From contig JAIXRT010000266.1 of NCBI GenBank assembly GCA_027485075.1, forward strand, positions 1 to 9,491: a stretch of DNA of 9,491 bases, written 5' to 3'. A model generated the notes under the pieces. The model was not told the DNA's origin and searched no databases. It was given only the letters and a program-made list of their open reading frames with translations. Positions within the stretch are counted from its first letter, which is position 1. Every line of letters begins with the position of its first letter. Positions 1 to 6,031 of this stretch are shown one piece after another. The DNA comes from Cytophagaceae bacterium. Its GTDB lineage: Bacteria; Bacteroidota; Bacteroidia; Cytophagales; Spirosomataceae. The position numbers and the translations under genes are program-made.

Positions 1-124
1 AGCTAACGGTATGATTTCTGAATAACGCATACTTAAGAGGAAAGGCATCGGGAGGGGCATAGATAAATTTGTTCCCAAATCCGTAAAGTGGGACAAAGCG
101 GGTTGGATTGTTAGCAATAAACAT
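1..124 (-). CDS. Possible N-terminal fragment of a leftward gene (uncertain)
   Basis: Reading leftward from an ATG at 124 there are 41 open codons to the window edge, beginning MFIANNPTRFVPLYGFGNKF and continuing with aromatic- and proline-containing residues. The stretch has protein-like composition, but I do not recognise a family. The frame extends upstream only to a stop at 152-154, so 124 is the only ATG that could start it. A second leftward frame (ATG at 150, 50 codons to the edge) is also open and overlaps it, which weakens the case for either. No clear -7 box or ribosome binding site precedes the ATG. It could equally be non-coding DNA or a decayed gene; sequence beyond the left edge would decide. 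Confidence 0.25.
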   Translation of the reverse strand, partial: MFIANNPTRFVPLYGFGNKFIYAPPDAFPLKYALFRNHTVS

Positions 125-340
125 GCGTTCTTTATTGCTGAGAAAAGCATCTCAACAACCCAAAAATCATGCTTTTATATGCAAATGCAGAAAGCATTTT
201 TGCTGGTACTAAAGCCGCCGCGGCTCTATAGGCTAACTCATTAATTTCTAAAAGATACCAGTGGAGACTAGAACCCACTTTAAAAAACGGGGCGTAACCG
301 AAAAGCCTTATGAGTAGGAAAAAAACTAATTCTAATACCT
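125..340. other. Intergenic region with small hairpins
   Basis: I see no rightward gene between the window edge and the first secreted-protein gene at 341. The stretch holds several short inverted repeats: ATGCTTT (169-175) pairing with AAAGCAT (191-197) around a TGCA-AA-TGCA core; AGCCG (213-217) pairing with CGGCT (221-225); and AGTGG pairing with CCACT around 261-280. An AAAGCAT copy also occurs at 144-150. No tRNA or known riboswitch is recognised. The region must contain the promoter of the 341 gene, but no good TTG/TAnnTTTG pair lies close to that start. A 5' leader with secondary structure is possible but unproven. Confidence 0.4.
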
Positions 341-1114
341 ATGAAAAAACTAATGTTAACCACCTGCTTACTCATGAGCGTGTTCTTTGCATTCGCTCAA
401 ACAAGCACAAAGCAAACCTATTATTTAGTAAATTATTACAAGTCTGATCGGGGCAAAACCGCCGAGTATATCAGCTTAATTAAATCGTATGCTTCTAAGA
501 TTTGGAAGGAAAAAATCAAACAAGGCGATGTGGCCAGCTATACACTTTACAGTGTTTTGACAAGTTCAGGAGATCCTAACTATGACCTAGTTTCTATTCA
601 GTCGGCCAGCTCCATCAATGATTTTTCAAAGACGAATACAGCAGACTTTATGAAAAAAGCCTTTCCAGGGATGGACGAAAAAACCTTAAGCGGCATGGCT
701 AATATGTATACGTCATTACGCGTACCGGTAAAAACAGAGATCTATACAAATGTTACCGCACTTCGTGGTGAGGGGGATTATATGGAGGTTAATTTCATGA
801 AAGCGCTACCTGGGAAAGAAGGGGAATATGAGAGACAAGAAAAGGAAGTGTATCAGCCCATTCACCAAGAGTTTATAAAAAATGGGAATAGAACAGCTTG
901 GTATTTTAATCGACTAATTGTTCCAGTGGCTGATGGTTCAGAATACAATTATGTAACAGGAAACTTATTTAAAGATTGGGATAAATCTTACAGTATAACT
1001 GTGGATGAATATTTGTCGACTTATAAAAGACTATTTCCTAAATCGCCAGTACCAGCGACTGCAAGAACGATGGTAAGAACAGATGTTTGGAAAGTAGAAG
1101 TAAGAGAAAAATAA
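341..1114 (+). CDS. Secreted protein with two dimeric-barrel-like modules
   Basis: This 257-residue protein has a signal peptide (residues 1-19, lysines then a hydrophobic core ending FAFA before Q20), so it is exported. The mature part appears duplicated. Residues about 26-130 and 146-250 each begin with a beta strand (TYYLVNYYKS; DYMEVNFMKA), followed by a short G-K/R-containing turn, a long charged helix, and a strand with Y/W-rich residues. This pattern resembles ferredoxin-like dimeric alpha/beta barrel families such as NIPSNAP or Dabb/ABM, but I cannot assign a named family and no catalytic residues are evident. The next gene starts 16 bases downstream and encodes a protein of identical length and similar plan, so the two are probably co-transcribed and arose by duplication. 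The start at 341 is supported by the signal peptide immediately after it. Function unknown. Confidence 0.85.
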   Translation: MKKLMLTTCLLMSVFFAFAQTSTKQTYYLVNYYKSDRGKTAEYISLIKSYASKIWKEKIKQGDVASYTLYSVLTSSGDPNYDLVSIQSASSINDFSKTNTADFMKKAFPGMDEKTLSGMANMYTSLRVPVKTEIYTNVTALRGEGDYMEVNFMKALPGKEGEYERQEKEVYQPIHQEFIKNGNRTAWYFNRLIVPVADGSEYNYVTGNLFKDWDKSYSITVDEYLSTYKRLFPKSPVPATARTMVRTDVWKVEVREK

Positions 1115-1130
1115 TCAATTAAAATCTAAA

Positions 1131-1904
1131 ATGACTAAAATGAAAAAGATCATATCATTACTTGCGATCGTACTTATTTCGATCAATGTTGCACAAGCGC
1201 AACGTGTATACGCGATACATTCCGTACGCGTGGAAGGAAACCTTCAAAATTTTGAAAAAGCCCAGATGATCCAATCCAAAGTGGCACAAGCTGCTGTAAA
1301 TAGTGGAGATATGTCGGGATGGATTTTTTTACAAGCTGTACAAATGGATGGGGTGGATGATGAAAATGGGTTCAACTATGTTTTTGCTCAAAGTGCGGAT
1401 AACATCGATGAATTATTAGATCCCAAATTTGCTTGGTGGAATAATAACGCTAAAGTTCTTAGCAAATCAGAGCAGGATGACTTAGCGCTGCTTAATACGT
1501 CATTCAAATGGACAAAAGACGAGCGAAATGTTTTCTTTACAGAAGATTTTTTACCAGGTGCAGGTGAATATGTCCAATTTAATTATGGTCGTCCAGCAAA
1601 TGTTACGGGTTTTATTGCAGAAAATAAAGCTCTTTGGAAGCCATTTTTTAAAGACAATATGGCCAAATTCAACATGGGTGGATGGGGAATTGCTAGACGC
1701 TTAACCTCAGGTACTAGTTTAGGAAATACGTCGATTATGACTTGGGATGTATTTAAGTCATTGAACGATTTAATGAAATATAGAATTGGTTTCGCCTTAC
1801 CTAAGGAATTGTTGGACAAGTCTAAAATGGCTCAATATGATCCAAATGGATTTACGCACCAACAAACACTAAAGGTGTTAGCCTATACAACGGATGCAAA
1901 ATAA
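1131..1904 (+). CDS. Secreted protein with two dimeric-barrel-like modules, second of a pair
   Basis: This 257-residue exported protein has a signal peptide ending AQA before Q24. Its mature part again looks like two similar modules: residues about 25-125, starting RVYAIHSVRV, and about 146-250, starting EYVQFNYGRP. Each has a helix after the first strand and an aromatic-rich second strand (SGWIFLQ; GGWGIARR). Sequence identity to the preceding protein is low by eye, but length, export signal and module order match. The call of distant paralogy is therefore inference from architecture. Translation may start at 1131 (MTKMKK) or at the fourth codon, 1140 (MKKIIS), which gives a more typical signal peptide. 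A strong terminator follows directly. Function unknown; the aromatic-rich modules could bind a small hydrophobic ligand, but nothing in the sequence proves this. Confidence 0.85.
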   Translation: MTKMKKIISLLAIVLISINVAQAQRVYAIHSVRVEGNLQNFEKAQMIQSKVAQAAVNSGDMSGWIFLQAVQMDGVDDENGFNYVFAQSADNIDELLDPKFAWWNNNAKVLSKSEQDDLALLNTSFKWTKDERNVFFTEDFLPGAGEYVQFNYGRPANVTGFIAENKALWKPFFKDNMAKFNMGGWGIARRLTSGTSLGNTSIMTWDVFKSLNDLMKYRIGFALPKELLDKSKMAQYDPNGFTHQQTLKVLAYTTDAK

Positions 1905-1910
1905 TTTTCA

Positions 1911-1940
1911 ATGGCCTCTGGAAACAGGGGCCATTTTTTT
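1911..1940 (+). terminator. Intrinsic terminator after the secreted-protein pair
   Basis: ATGGCCTCTG (1911-1920) and CAGGGGCCAT (1925-1934) form a 10-bp stem with one G-U wobble, closed by a GAAA tetraloop and followed by a run of seven T (1934-1940). It begins 7 bases after the stop codon of the second 257-residue gene. It would end the rightward transcript. The opposite side lacks a good T-run for the converging M23 gene. Confidence 0.9.
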
Positions 1941-1951
1941 CTTTATGTAAA

Positions 1952-2578
1952 CTAGACCCATCCAAAAGAAGCTGGATCTGGGCAGTTATTCGCGTAAAAC
2001 GCTACATCCCGCTGTGAGCATACCCCTGGATAATCTCCAAGAATCCCCTGCATATCACGAATCAACTGGAAATGCAGATGCGGCGGCCAGCCCCCATTCT
2101 CTTCAGGTTTTCCCAAATGACAGAGCAGTTGGCCAGCAACCACAGGTTCACCCACTGCCAGGGCTACCAAATCCTCGCTTGCCAAATGACCATAGAGGCT
2201 ATATATATTTTCTGCAGGATGATATAAAATAATGGTGGGACCATAATTTCCAGACCCCGGATTTACTTGAAAGCTATGTACTACGCCAGCTAATGGCGCA
2301 TAAACCGATGTCCCCGCGGTAGTCCAAAAATCCACACCCAAATGTATATTTCGGAAGTCGGCAGCGGCAGTCGCAAAGTTCTCATGCGACTCATAAACCA
2401 CCCGATGCTCGAGGTATCCACCATAGCCGATTTTACCTGCTAATTTCGCGGTGATGTAGTCGCAGAAAGCGGTAGTATCTCCATAAATGGAGGAATTCAA
2501 TTCCGTATTTTTGGCGCTTAAATCCAGTGCGACGCTTATGCTATCGGAAAAGGGTTTTGCAAAAAGCCGATCAATCAT
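1952..2578 (-). CDS. Stand-alone M23-family metallopeptidase domain, cytosolic
   Basis: This 208-residue protein carries the LytM/M23 zinc-site pattern: HLGVD (H79, D83), YGHL (H131) and PPHLHF (H167, H169). M23 enzymes normally cleave peptide cross-links of peptidoglycan, but this protein has no signal peptide, lipobox or membrane segment, so it should stay in the cytoplasm. The details match, from knowledge of the family, the M23 domain fused between an aminoglycoside-phosphotransferase-like kinase domain and a class-III aminotransferase: the RNIHLGVDFW and VYAPLAGVVHSF segments, the ENGGWPPHLHFQLI block, and a tail with YPGVC and NNCPDP. Here neither partner domain is present. It follows the lipocalin-like gene by 33 bases on the same strand, so co-transcription is likely. 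The substrate is unknown; a role on a non-peptidoglycan substrate is inference. Confidence 0.9.
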   Translation of the reverse strand: MIDRLFAKPFSDSISVALDLSAKNTELNSSIYGDTTAFCDYITAKLAGKIGYGGYLEHRVVYESHENFATAAADFRNIHLGVDFWTTAGTSVYAPLAGVVHSFQVNPGSGNYGPTIILYHPAENIYSLYGHLASEDLVALAVGEPVVAGQLLCHLGKPEENGGWPPHLHFQLIRDMQGILGDYPGVCSQRDVAFYANNCPDPASFGWV

Positions 2579-2611
2579 GTGGGTATAAATTCCTAAAATG
2601 TACCGTTAAAC

Positions 2612-3322
2612 CTATTTTCGTATGCTCCATATTTCATGAATGGGATCTCCTTTACTTGATAAACCGGAGTGCTCCCAACGACCATCTTTTAATGCATATT
2701 GGAATTTTAAACGGAGGCCTACTCTGGTCTCGTCTTTTGAAAAGAACTCAATGCGTTCTGCATATTCGCCCTGTTGCGTCGTGTAGGTACCACCTCCTGT
2801 TCCTAGGAATTGTTTTGTATCGGTATCGTAAGCGATCCATTGAAATCGAGTTCCCGATAAAATTTTCATGGTTTTTCTGGGTGTGCTCGTATCCCGATTT
2901 TGCTCTTTGCCATCGATAATTCTTCCTGACATTAGCCAGGCCCCTTGCAGCACACCAGGCTTGCCGTCATCGATTCTTCTAAATTTCCTATTACTGCCTA
3001 CGATGGTGAGGGAATCATGGGTAATCGCAATTTTAAAGCTGACCTCCGTGCCCACAAGCGCTGCATTATCCGTGTGAAATTCGCGTTTTTCGGTCACTAC
3101 ATCTCCATTCAACTTCCATGTTCCACCATTGGCATGAATAAACTTGCCGTTGCTTGCATTGTATATAGTCAATACTTGATAGCCATCTGCAAAAATGACA
3201 ACACTTCTTAGCGTGTCCCCGCTTTCAGAAATAGATTTGGATTCCCACGCGCCTAACGGGCTTTGGGCGTGAAGCCCAATTGACATGGCTGCGCAGACTA
3301 TTAGTAGTATGATTTTTTTCAT
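2612..3322 (-). CDS. Secreted two-domain lipocalin-like protein
   Basis: This 236-residue protein has a signal peptide (residues 1-19, ending LHA before Q20). The mature protein is two similar beta-rich halves. Residues about 22-123 begin PLGAWES, and residues about 124-236 begin VLQGAWLM. The G-x-W entry followed by repeated short strands is typical of lipocalin-like domains in secreted Bacteroidota proteins. The second half contains the strongly conserved-looking stretches GTGGGTYT and SGLSSKGDPIHEIW. No ligand or enzyme function can be assigned. It is the first gene of a probable two-gene leftward unit with the M23 domain gene, and is divergent from the membrane-anchored regulator. A perfect TAnnTTTG box lies 40 bases upstream of its ATG. 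Confidence 0.85.
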   Translation of the reverse strand: MKKIILLIVCAAMSIGLHAQSPLGAWESKSISESGDTLRSVVIFADGYQVLTIYNASNGKFIHANGGTWKLNGDVVTEKREFHTDNAALVGTEVSFKIAITHDSLTIVGSNRKFRRIDDGKPGVLQGAWLMSGRIIDGKEQNRDTSTPRKTMKILSGTRFQWIAYDTDTKQFLGTGGGTYTTQQGEYAERIEFFSKDETRVGLRLKFQYALKDGRWEHSGLSSKGDPIHEIWSIRK

Positions 3323-3362
3323 CGTGTTTTAGTTTGGTGGTTGAATGCTCTCAATAATTTTT

Positions 3363-3370
3363 CAAATATA
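3363..3370 (-). promoter_or_regulatory. Candidate -7 box for the lipocalin-like/M23 unit
   Basis: Read leftward, 3370-3363 is TATATTTG, a full match to the Bacteroidota -7 consensus TAnnTTTG, about 40 bases before the ATG at 3322. A clear TTG -33 element at the usual distance was not found, so the promoter call rests on the -7 box and its position. Confidence 0.5.
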
Positions 3371-3412
3371 TAGCTTGGCATTTGTGAAACACGGGAATGC
3401 CGAAAAATTATA

Positions 3413-3442
3413 TTGGGTTGTTTATTTTTCAGAATCTGTTTG
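3413..3442 (+). promoter_or_regulatory. Weak candidate promoter for the Xre-type regulator
   Basis: TTG at 3413-3415 is followed, 19 bases later, by TCTGTTTG at 3435-3442. This matches the TAnnTTTG -7 consensus except for one base. The spacing is acceptable for Bacteroidota sigma factor. It would give a leader of roughly 75 bases before the ATG at 3526. Confidence 0.3.
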
Positions 3443-3525
3443 TATCATTGCCCCAGACAAGTAAATGTCGTTCAAATGACGTCATCGTGTCTAAAAATAT
3501 TCATGTACGCTTATCATATTTGCAA

Positions 3526-3906
3526 ATGGAATTTGGTGCCAGATTAAAAGAGCTAAGAACACGGTTGAACATCTCGCAAAAAGAACTTTCCGAGCAGACA
3601 GGTTTAACCCTCAGAACGATTCAGCGAATCGAGAATAATGAGGTAAAACCAAGTCTTTATTCGGTAAAAGTTCTGGGTGAAGTATTGCAGGCCGACTTAT
3701 CTCCCTGGGTAAAATCATCCGAAACCAAACCCTATGAGTTTAATCTAACATTTAAAATCACAGATATGAATCAATTCTTACACGACTTAACCGTTTTGTT
3801 TAAAACACATTGGAAAACGATTTTCCTGATTGTTTTGGTTATTTGGTTACTGACGAGTTATACAGATATCAAATCGGGTATCATAGATGGTTGGAACGGA
3901 AAGTAG
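3526..3906 (+). CDS. Xre-family HTH regulator with C-terminal membrane anchor
   Basis: This 126-residue protein has an Xre/Cro-C1 helix-turn-helix at residues about 5-58: RLKELRTRLNISQKELSEQT, then LTLRTIQRIENNEVKPS as turn and recognition helix. After a linker it has a single hydrophobic helix at about 97-112 (WKTIFLIVLVIWLLTSY), so the regulator is probably tethered to the inner membrane with a short tail outside. The frame is open back to 3397, but the extra 43 residues are not HTH-like. The ATG at 3526 gives the usual start of this family, MEFGARLKELR. A CATATTTG sequence sits only 3 bases upstream, too close for a normal promoter. The gene is divergent from the lipocalin-like/M23 unit, whose promoter region it could control. 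It converges on the esterase gene with only 9 bases between the stop codons. Confidence 0.85.
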   Translation: MEFGARLKELRTRLNISQKELSEQTGLTLRTIQRIENNEVKPSLYSVKVLGEVLQADLSPWVKSSETKPYEFNLTFKITDMNQFLHDLTVLFKTHWKTIFLIVLVIWLLTSYTDIKSGIIDGWNGK

Positions 3907-3915
3907 TTGGGCCCA

Positions 3916-4827
3916 TTATTTCCCCACCAAAAACTTATTCACATCTAACCAGTGAACAAACGCATCAAACCATTTATTGCTCGTTCTGTTCGGATTGCCT
4001 AGGCCAAAGCCGTGCCCACCGTTTTGGTACAAATGAAATTCAACAGGTCTACCCGCTTTAAACCAAGATTCAATCACCCCAAATTGGGAGTTAAATAAGA
4101 AGTCATCTGAAGCGATGGCATTAAACATCGGTGGAGCGTTTGCAGGCACTTTCACTGGCCCCATGCCGCCATAAATCGGGCCGATAAATGCGAGCTTCAT
4201 CGTTTTTGAATATAGCGTTGCATGCATCGTTAAACCAGCTCCAGCTGAGAACCCAATCATGCCAATGCGCTGCGTATCCACGCCCCAAGCTGCTGCATTT
4301 TTTAAAATCATGGCATAGGCCGCCTCAGCATCTGTGAGCTGGTTGGTTAAATCCATTTGAGCCATTGGATTCGTATTCTTTGCCGTGCTATCAGTCTTTT
4401 GAGGAGCTGGACGTGGGCGGTTCATCCAAGCGGTAAAATCTTCTAATTTTTCTGGGGTTGGGAATAAGCGGTATTTAAGGACGAAGGCAGTTATGCCTTT
4501 TTTGGCCAAAGCCTCAGCCACTTCCCAACCTTCATTTCCCATGGAAAGCCAGCGATATCCCCCACCTGGAGCCACAATGACAGCGGCGCCATTTGCCTTC
4601 CCCTTTTCAGGAAAGAAGGGTGTTAGTGTGGCTGTCGAAATATTGCGGGCCATCGGATCGCCCCATTGGCGAAACCACGTTTCCGGTGCAGGCTGGTCTT
4701 TTACTGAGCCTGTGTTCAAAGGAATGGCCTGGGGTTCTTTGGGGGTTTCAAGCGGATAAATGGTTCCGTCTTGCGCGATAGTAGTGAAAGCGAAAAATGA
4801 AAAAAGGGCAAAAAATAGCGATTTCAT
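3916..4827 (-). CDS. Secreted alpha/beta-hydrolase, BD-FAE/acetyl-xylan-esterase-like
   Basis: This 303-residue protein has a signal peptide (residues 1-18, ending TIA before Q19) and one alpha/beta-hydrolase domain. Visible active-site elements are the oxyanion strand VIVAPGGGY (residues 83-91), the nucleophile elbow GFSAG with Ser194, an acid in ASDD (Asp241 or Asp242), and the base in NGGHGFG (His272). The GGGY oxyanion motif and the YGGM, GGHGFG and WFDAFVHWL elements fit the BD-FAE/acetyl-xylan-esterase-like hydrolases, which remove acetyl or feruloyl groups from plant polysaccharides. The exact substrate cannot be read from the sequence. Residues about 138-158, rich in P, K, T and N, form a hydrophilic insertion before the nucleophile. 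It is a single-gene transcript by context, divergent from the GldL-like gene. Confidence 0.9.
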   Translation of the reverse strand: MKSLFFALFSFFAFTTIAQDGTIYPLETPKEPQAIPLNTGSVKDQPAPETWFRQWGDPMARNISTATLTPFFPEKGKANGAAVIVAPGGGYRWLSMGNEGWEVAEALAKKGITAFVLKYRLFPTPEKLEDFTAWMNRPRPAPQKTDSTAKNTNPMAQMDLTNQLTDAEAAYAMILKNAAAWGVDTQRIGMIGFSAGAGLTMHATLYSKTMKLAFIGPIYGGMGPVKVPANAPPMFNAIASDDFLFNSQFGVIESWFKAGRPVEFHLYQNGGHGFGLGNPNRTSNKWFDAFVHWLDVNKFLVGK

Positions 4828-4922
4828 AGGTTTATAAGTTTAGGCCAACAAGGTAATTAATCAAATGTTATGGTTTTACAGGGTTTTATCATTTATTTTG
4901 ACACATCATCCGTTTTTTACCA

Positions 4923-5210
4923 ATGAAACTTGGAACGCTTGTTACGTGGAGTTTTTTCATTAGCCTGGCTACGTCGCTCGTAGGGGCGTTGATGAAGATT
5001 TTACATTTACCAGGTGCGGACCAACTGCTCATCACGGGCATCGTGTTGAATGGGGTATTTGTGGTCACATCCTTGTATGAAATTTGGAATTCCTACCGGA
5101 TAGACAAAAATGAAAAAATCATGTGGACAATCGCCTTCATTTTTATGGGAATTTTAGGTGCCATTGCGGGAATGGTTTATTTATTTATGGGCAGAAAACG
5201 CGTAGTTTAA
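4923..5210 (+). CDS. Small GldL-related membrane protein
   Basis: This 95-residue protein has three predicted membrane segments, about residues 5-25, 34-54 and 66-88. Residues 21-54 (GALMKILHLPGADQLLITGI onward) resemble the first transmembrane hairpin of GldL, the inner-membrane motor component of the Bacteroidota gliding/type IX secretion machinery, which has a similar KILHWPGA segment. The long cytoplasmic and coiled-coil part of GldL is absent, and no gldK, gldM or gldN gene is near, so this is a GldL-N-like protein and not GldL itself. It is the first gene of a probable three-gene rightward unit and starts 95 bases from the divergent esterase gene. Its function is not known; a proton-conducting role by analogy would be speculation. 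Confidence 0.8.
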   Translation: MKLGTLVTWSFFISLATSLVGALMKILHLPGADQLLITGIVLNGVFVVTSLYEIWNSYRIDKNEKIMWTIAFIFMGILGAIAGMVYLFMGRKRVV

Positions 5211-5213
5211 TTC

Positions 5214-5318
5214 ATGATGAAGCAATTCTTGACCAAATATCGAAATGAAGTTATTGTGGGCGTCCTTGTCTTTCTTTTCTTGATATTCAGAGATGTAATC
5301 AAGTCCTTAGTAAGCTAA
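5214..5318 (+). CDS. 34-residue single-helix membrane protein
   Basis: An ATG at 5214, three bases after the stop of the GldL-like gene, opens a frame of 34 residues, MMKQFLTKYRNEVIVGVLVF then LFLIFRDVIKSLVS, ending in TAA at 5316-5318. It has a short positively charged N-terminus, one uninterrupted hydrophobic helix (about residues 13-24) and a charged tail, the layout of a small membrane protein. The tight spacing after the upstream gene and the position 26 bases before the next gene support a real gene in an operon. Translation could begin at either of the two consecutive ATG codons. I do not recognise a family. It could assist or be a partner of the GldL-like protein (inference). Confidence 0.55.
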   Translation: MMKQFLTKYRNEVIVGVLVFLFLIFRDVIKSLVS

Positions 5319-5344
5319 GTTCAATTATGAATAGCAAATAAGCA

Positions 5345-6007
5345 GTGAACGATTTTTACAAACAACCCAAAGCATTTGTCTGGATTGAAGCAATATTGTT
5401 TTTTTTGGCAGGACTATTGCTTGCGATTCTTATCATTGAACAAGGGTATGCTAACTCATTCTTTTACTTAGCCTTTATTTTATACGTTCCGATTAGTCAA
5501 TTTTTATATACTCCGCTATTTACGTTGACCGGCGGTTACACCTATTACTCGCCCATGCTTTTAGGTTACATGGCGAACGAAAAGCAAATAGATCTACATA
5601 GCGGAACAGGCTTTGACCATGTATTTGTTTTGCGGAAAGTTAAGCCGGGAGTTGAATTGAGAAATAGGTTGCTTGCGTATCATTTGGAAGGCTTACTACA
5701 CCTAATTTCACAAATCGAAAATAAGCAGATTCCTGAGTCAGTTACGATTGTAGGGACGTCGTATTTTTTCAATGATCGAACGCTTCAAAAATTAGGGTTC
5801 CAAATAGAAAATGCCACAGCATTTTATCGTGCGAACCTCTTCCTCAACTTCATCGATTTAATGTGGATGTATTCGCTTGCGCGCGGGAAGTTCGCTATAC
5901 CCGCGTTGTGGGACGCTAAAAAAGCGCGAATTGTAGGCAGCGATTTGGTCTCACAGAAAAGTAATTTGGCGACCCTGTATCGGACATTGAACACAAAAAA
6001 GGGCTGA
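5345..6007 (+). CDS. Membrane-anchored protein of unknown function, GTG start
   Basis: This 220-residue protein has two hydrophobic segments at residues about 12-31 and 37-60, then a soluble cytoplasmic-looking domain. The domain contains the motif-like stretches YYSPMLLGY, DLHSGTGFDHVFVL, LEGLLHLISQIE, VTIVGTSYFFND and LQKLGFQIE, and ends in a basic tail. The stretches look conserved-domain-like, but I cannot name the family. The GTG at 5345 is the first start codon after an in-frame TAA at 5339-5341; an ATG at 5327 in the same frame is cut off by that TAA after four codons. The gene follows the 34-residue gene and probably shares its transcript. Its last codons and TGA stop lie inside the terminator hairpin. 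Confidence 0.8.
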   Translation: MNDFYKQPKAFVWIEAILFFLAGLLLAILIIEQGYANSFFYLAFILYVPISQFLYTPLFTLTGGYTYYSPMLLGYMANEKQIDLHSGTGFDHVFVLRKVKPGVELRNRLLAYHLEGLLHLISQIENKQIPESVTIVGTSYFFNDRTLQKLGFQIENATAFYRANLFLNFIDLMWMYSLARGKFAIPALWDAKKARIVGSDLVSQKSNLATLYRTLNTKKG

Positions 6008-6022
6008 AATTTCAGCCCTTTT
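5997..6022. terminator. Bidirectional terminator between converging genes
   Basis: This is a perfect 26-base palindrome: AAAAGGGCTGAAA followed by TTTCAGCCCTTTT. RNA from either strand would form a GGGCTGA/TCAGCCC stem, flanked by A on one side and T on the other. It lies between the 220-residue protein gene, whose TGA stop (6005-6007) is inside the left arm, and the converging kbl gene, which ends at 6032. It can serve both transcripts. Confidence 0.85.
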
Positions 6023-6031
6023 GAATTTCTG

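Noticed and set aside
64..71. TAAATTTG, a perfect TAnnTTTG box, as promoter of the 341 gene
   Set aside because: It lies about 270 bases upstream of the start with no TTG at -33; such an 8-mer is expected by chance in AT-rich DNA.
213..280. Possible tRNA or riboswitch because of paired GC-rich segments
   Set aside because: The short stems do not form a cloverleaf, there is no T-arm consensus, and no known riboswitch core was recognised.
1583..1819. Leftward 78-codon open frame inside the second 257-residue gene
   Set aside because: It is antisense to a well-supported secreted protein, with no protein family pattern and no start signal.
2527..2919. Rightward 130-codon frame across the M23/lipocalin-like gene junction
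   Set aside because: It overlaps both well-supported leftward genes and their intergenic gap; the peptide has no recognisable domain and many cysteine/arginine/histidine residues typical of antisense frames.
3515..3522. CATATTTG as -7 box for a leaderless regulator transcript
   Set aside because: It is only 3 bases before the ATG, has one mismatch, and lacks a TTG about 19 bases upstream.
3397..3525. 43-residue N-terminal extension of the Xre-type regulator
   Set aside because: The extension has no HTH-family character, and the ATG at 3526 gives the canonical start of the domain; the candidate promoter at 3413-3442 would also lie inside the extension.
4493..4781. Two rightward open frames (88 and 62 codons) within the esterase gene
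   Set aside because: They are antisense to the catalytic alpha/beta-hydrolase domain with clear motifs; they arise from its codon composition.
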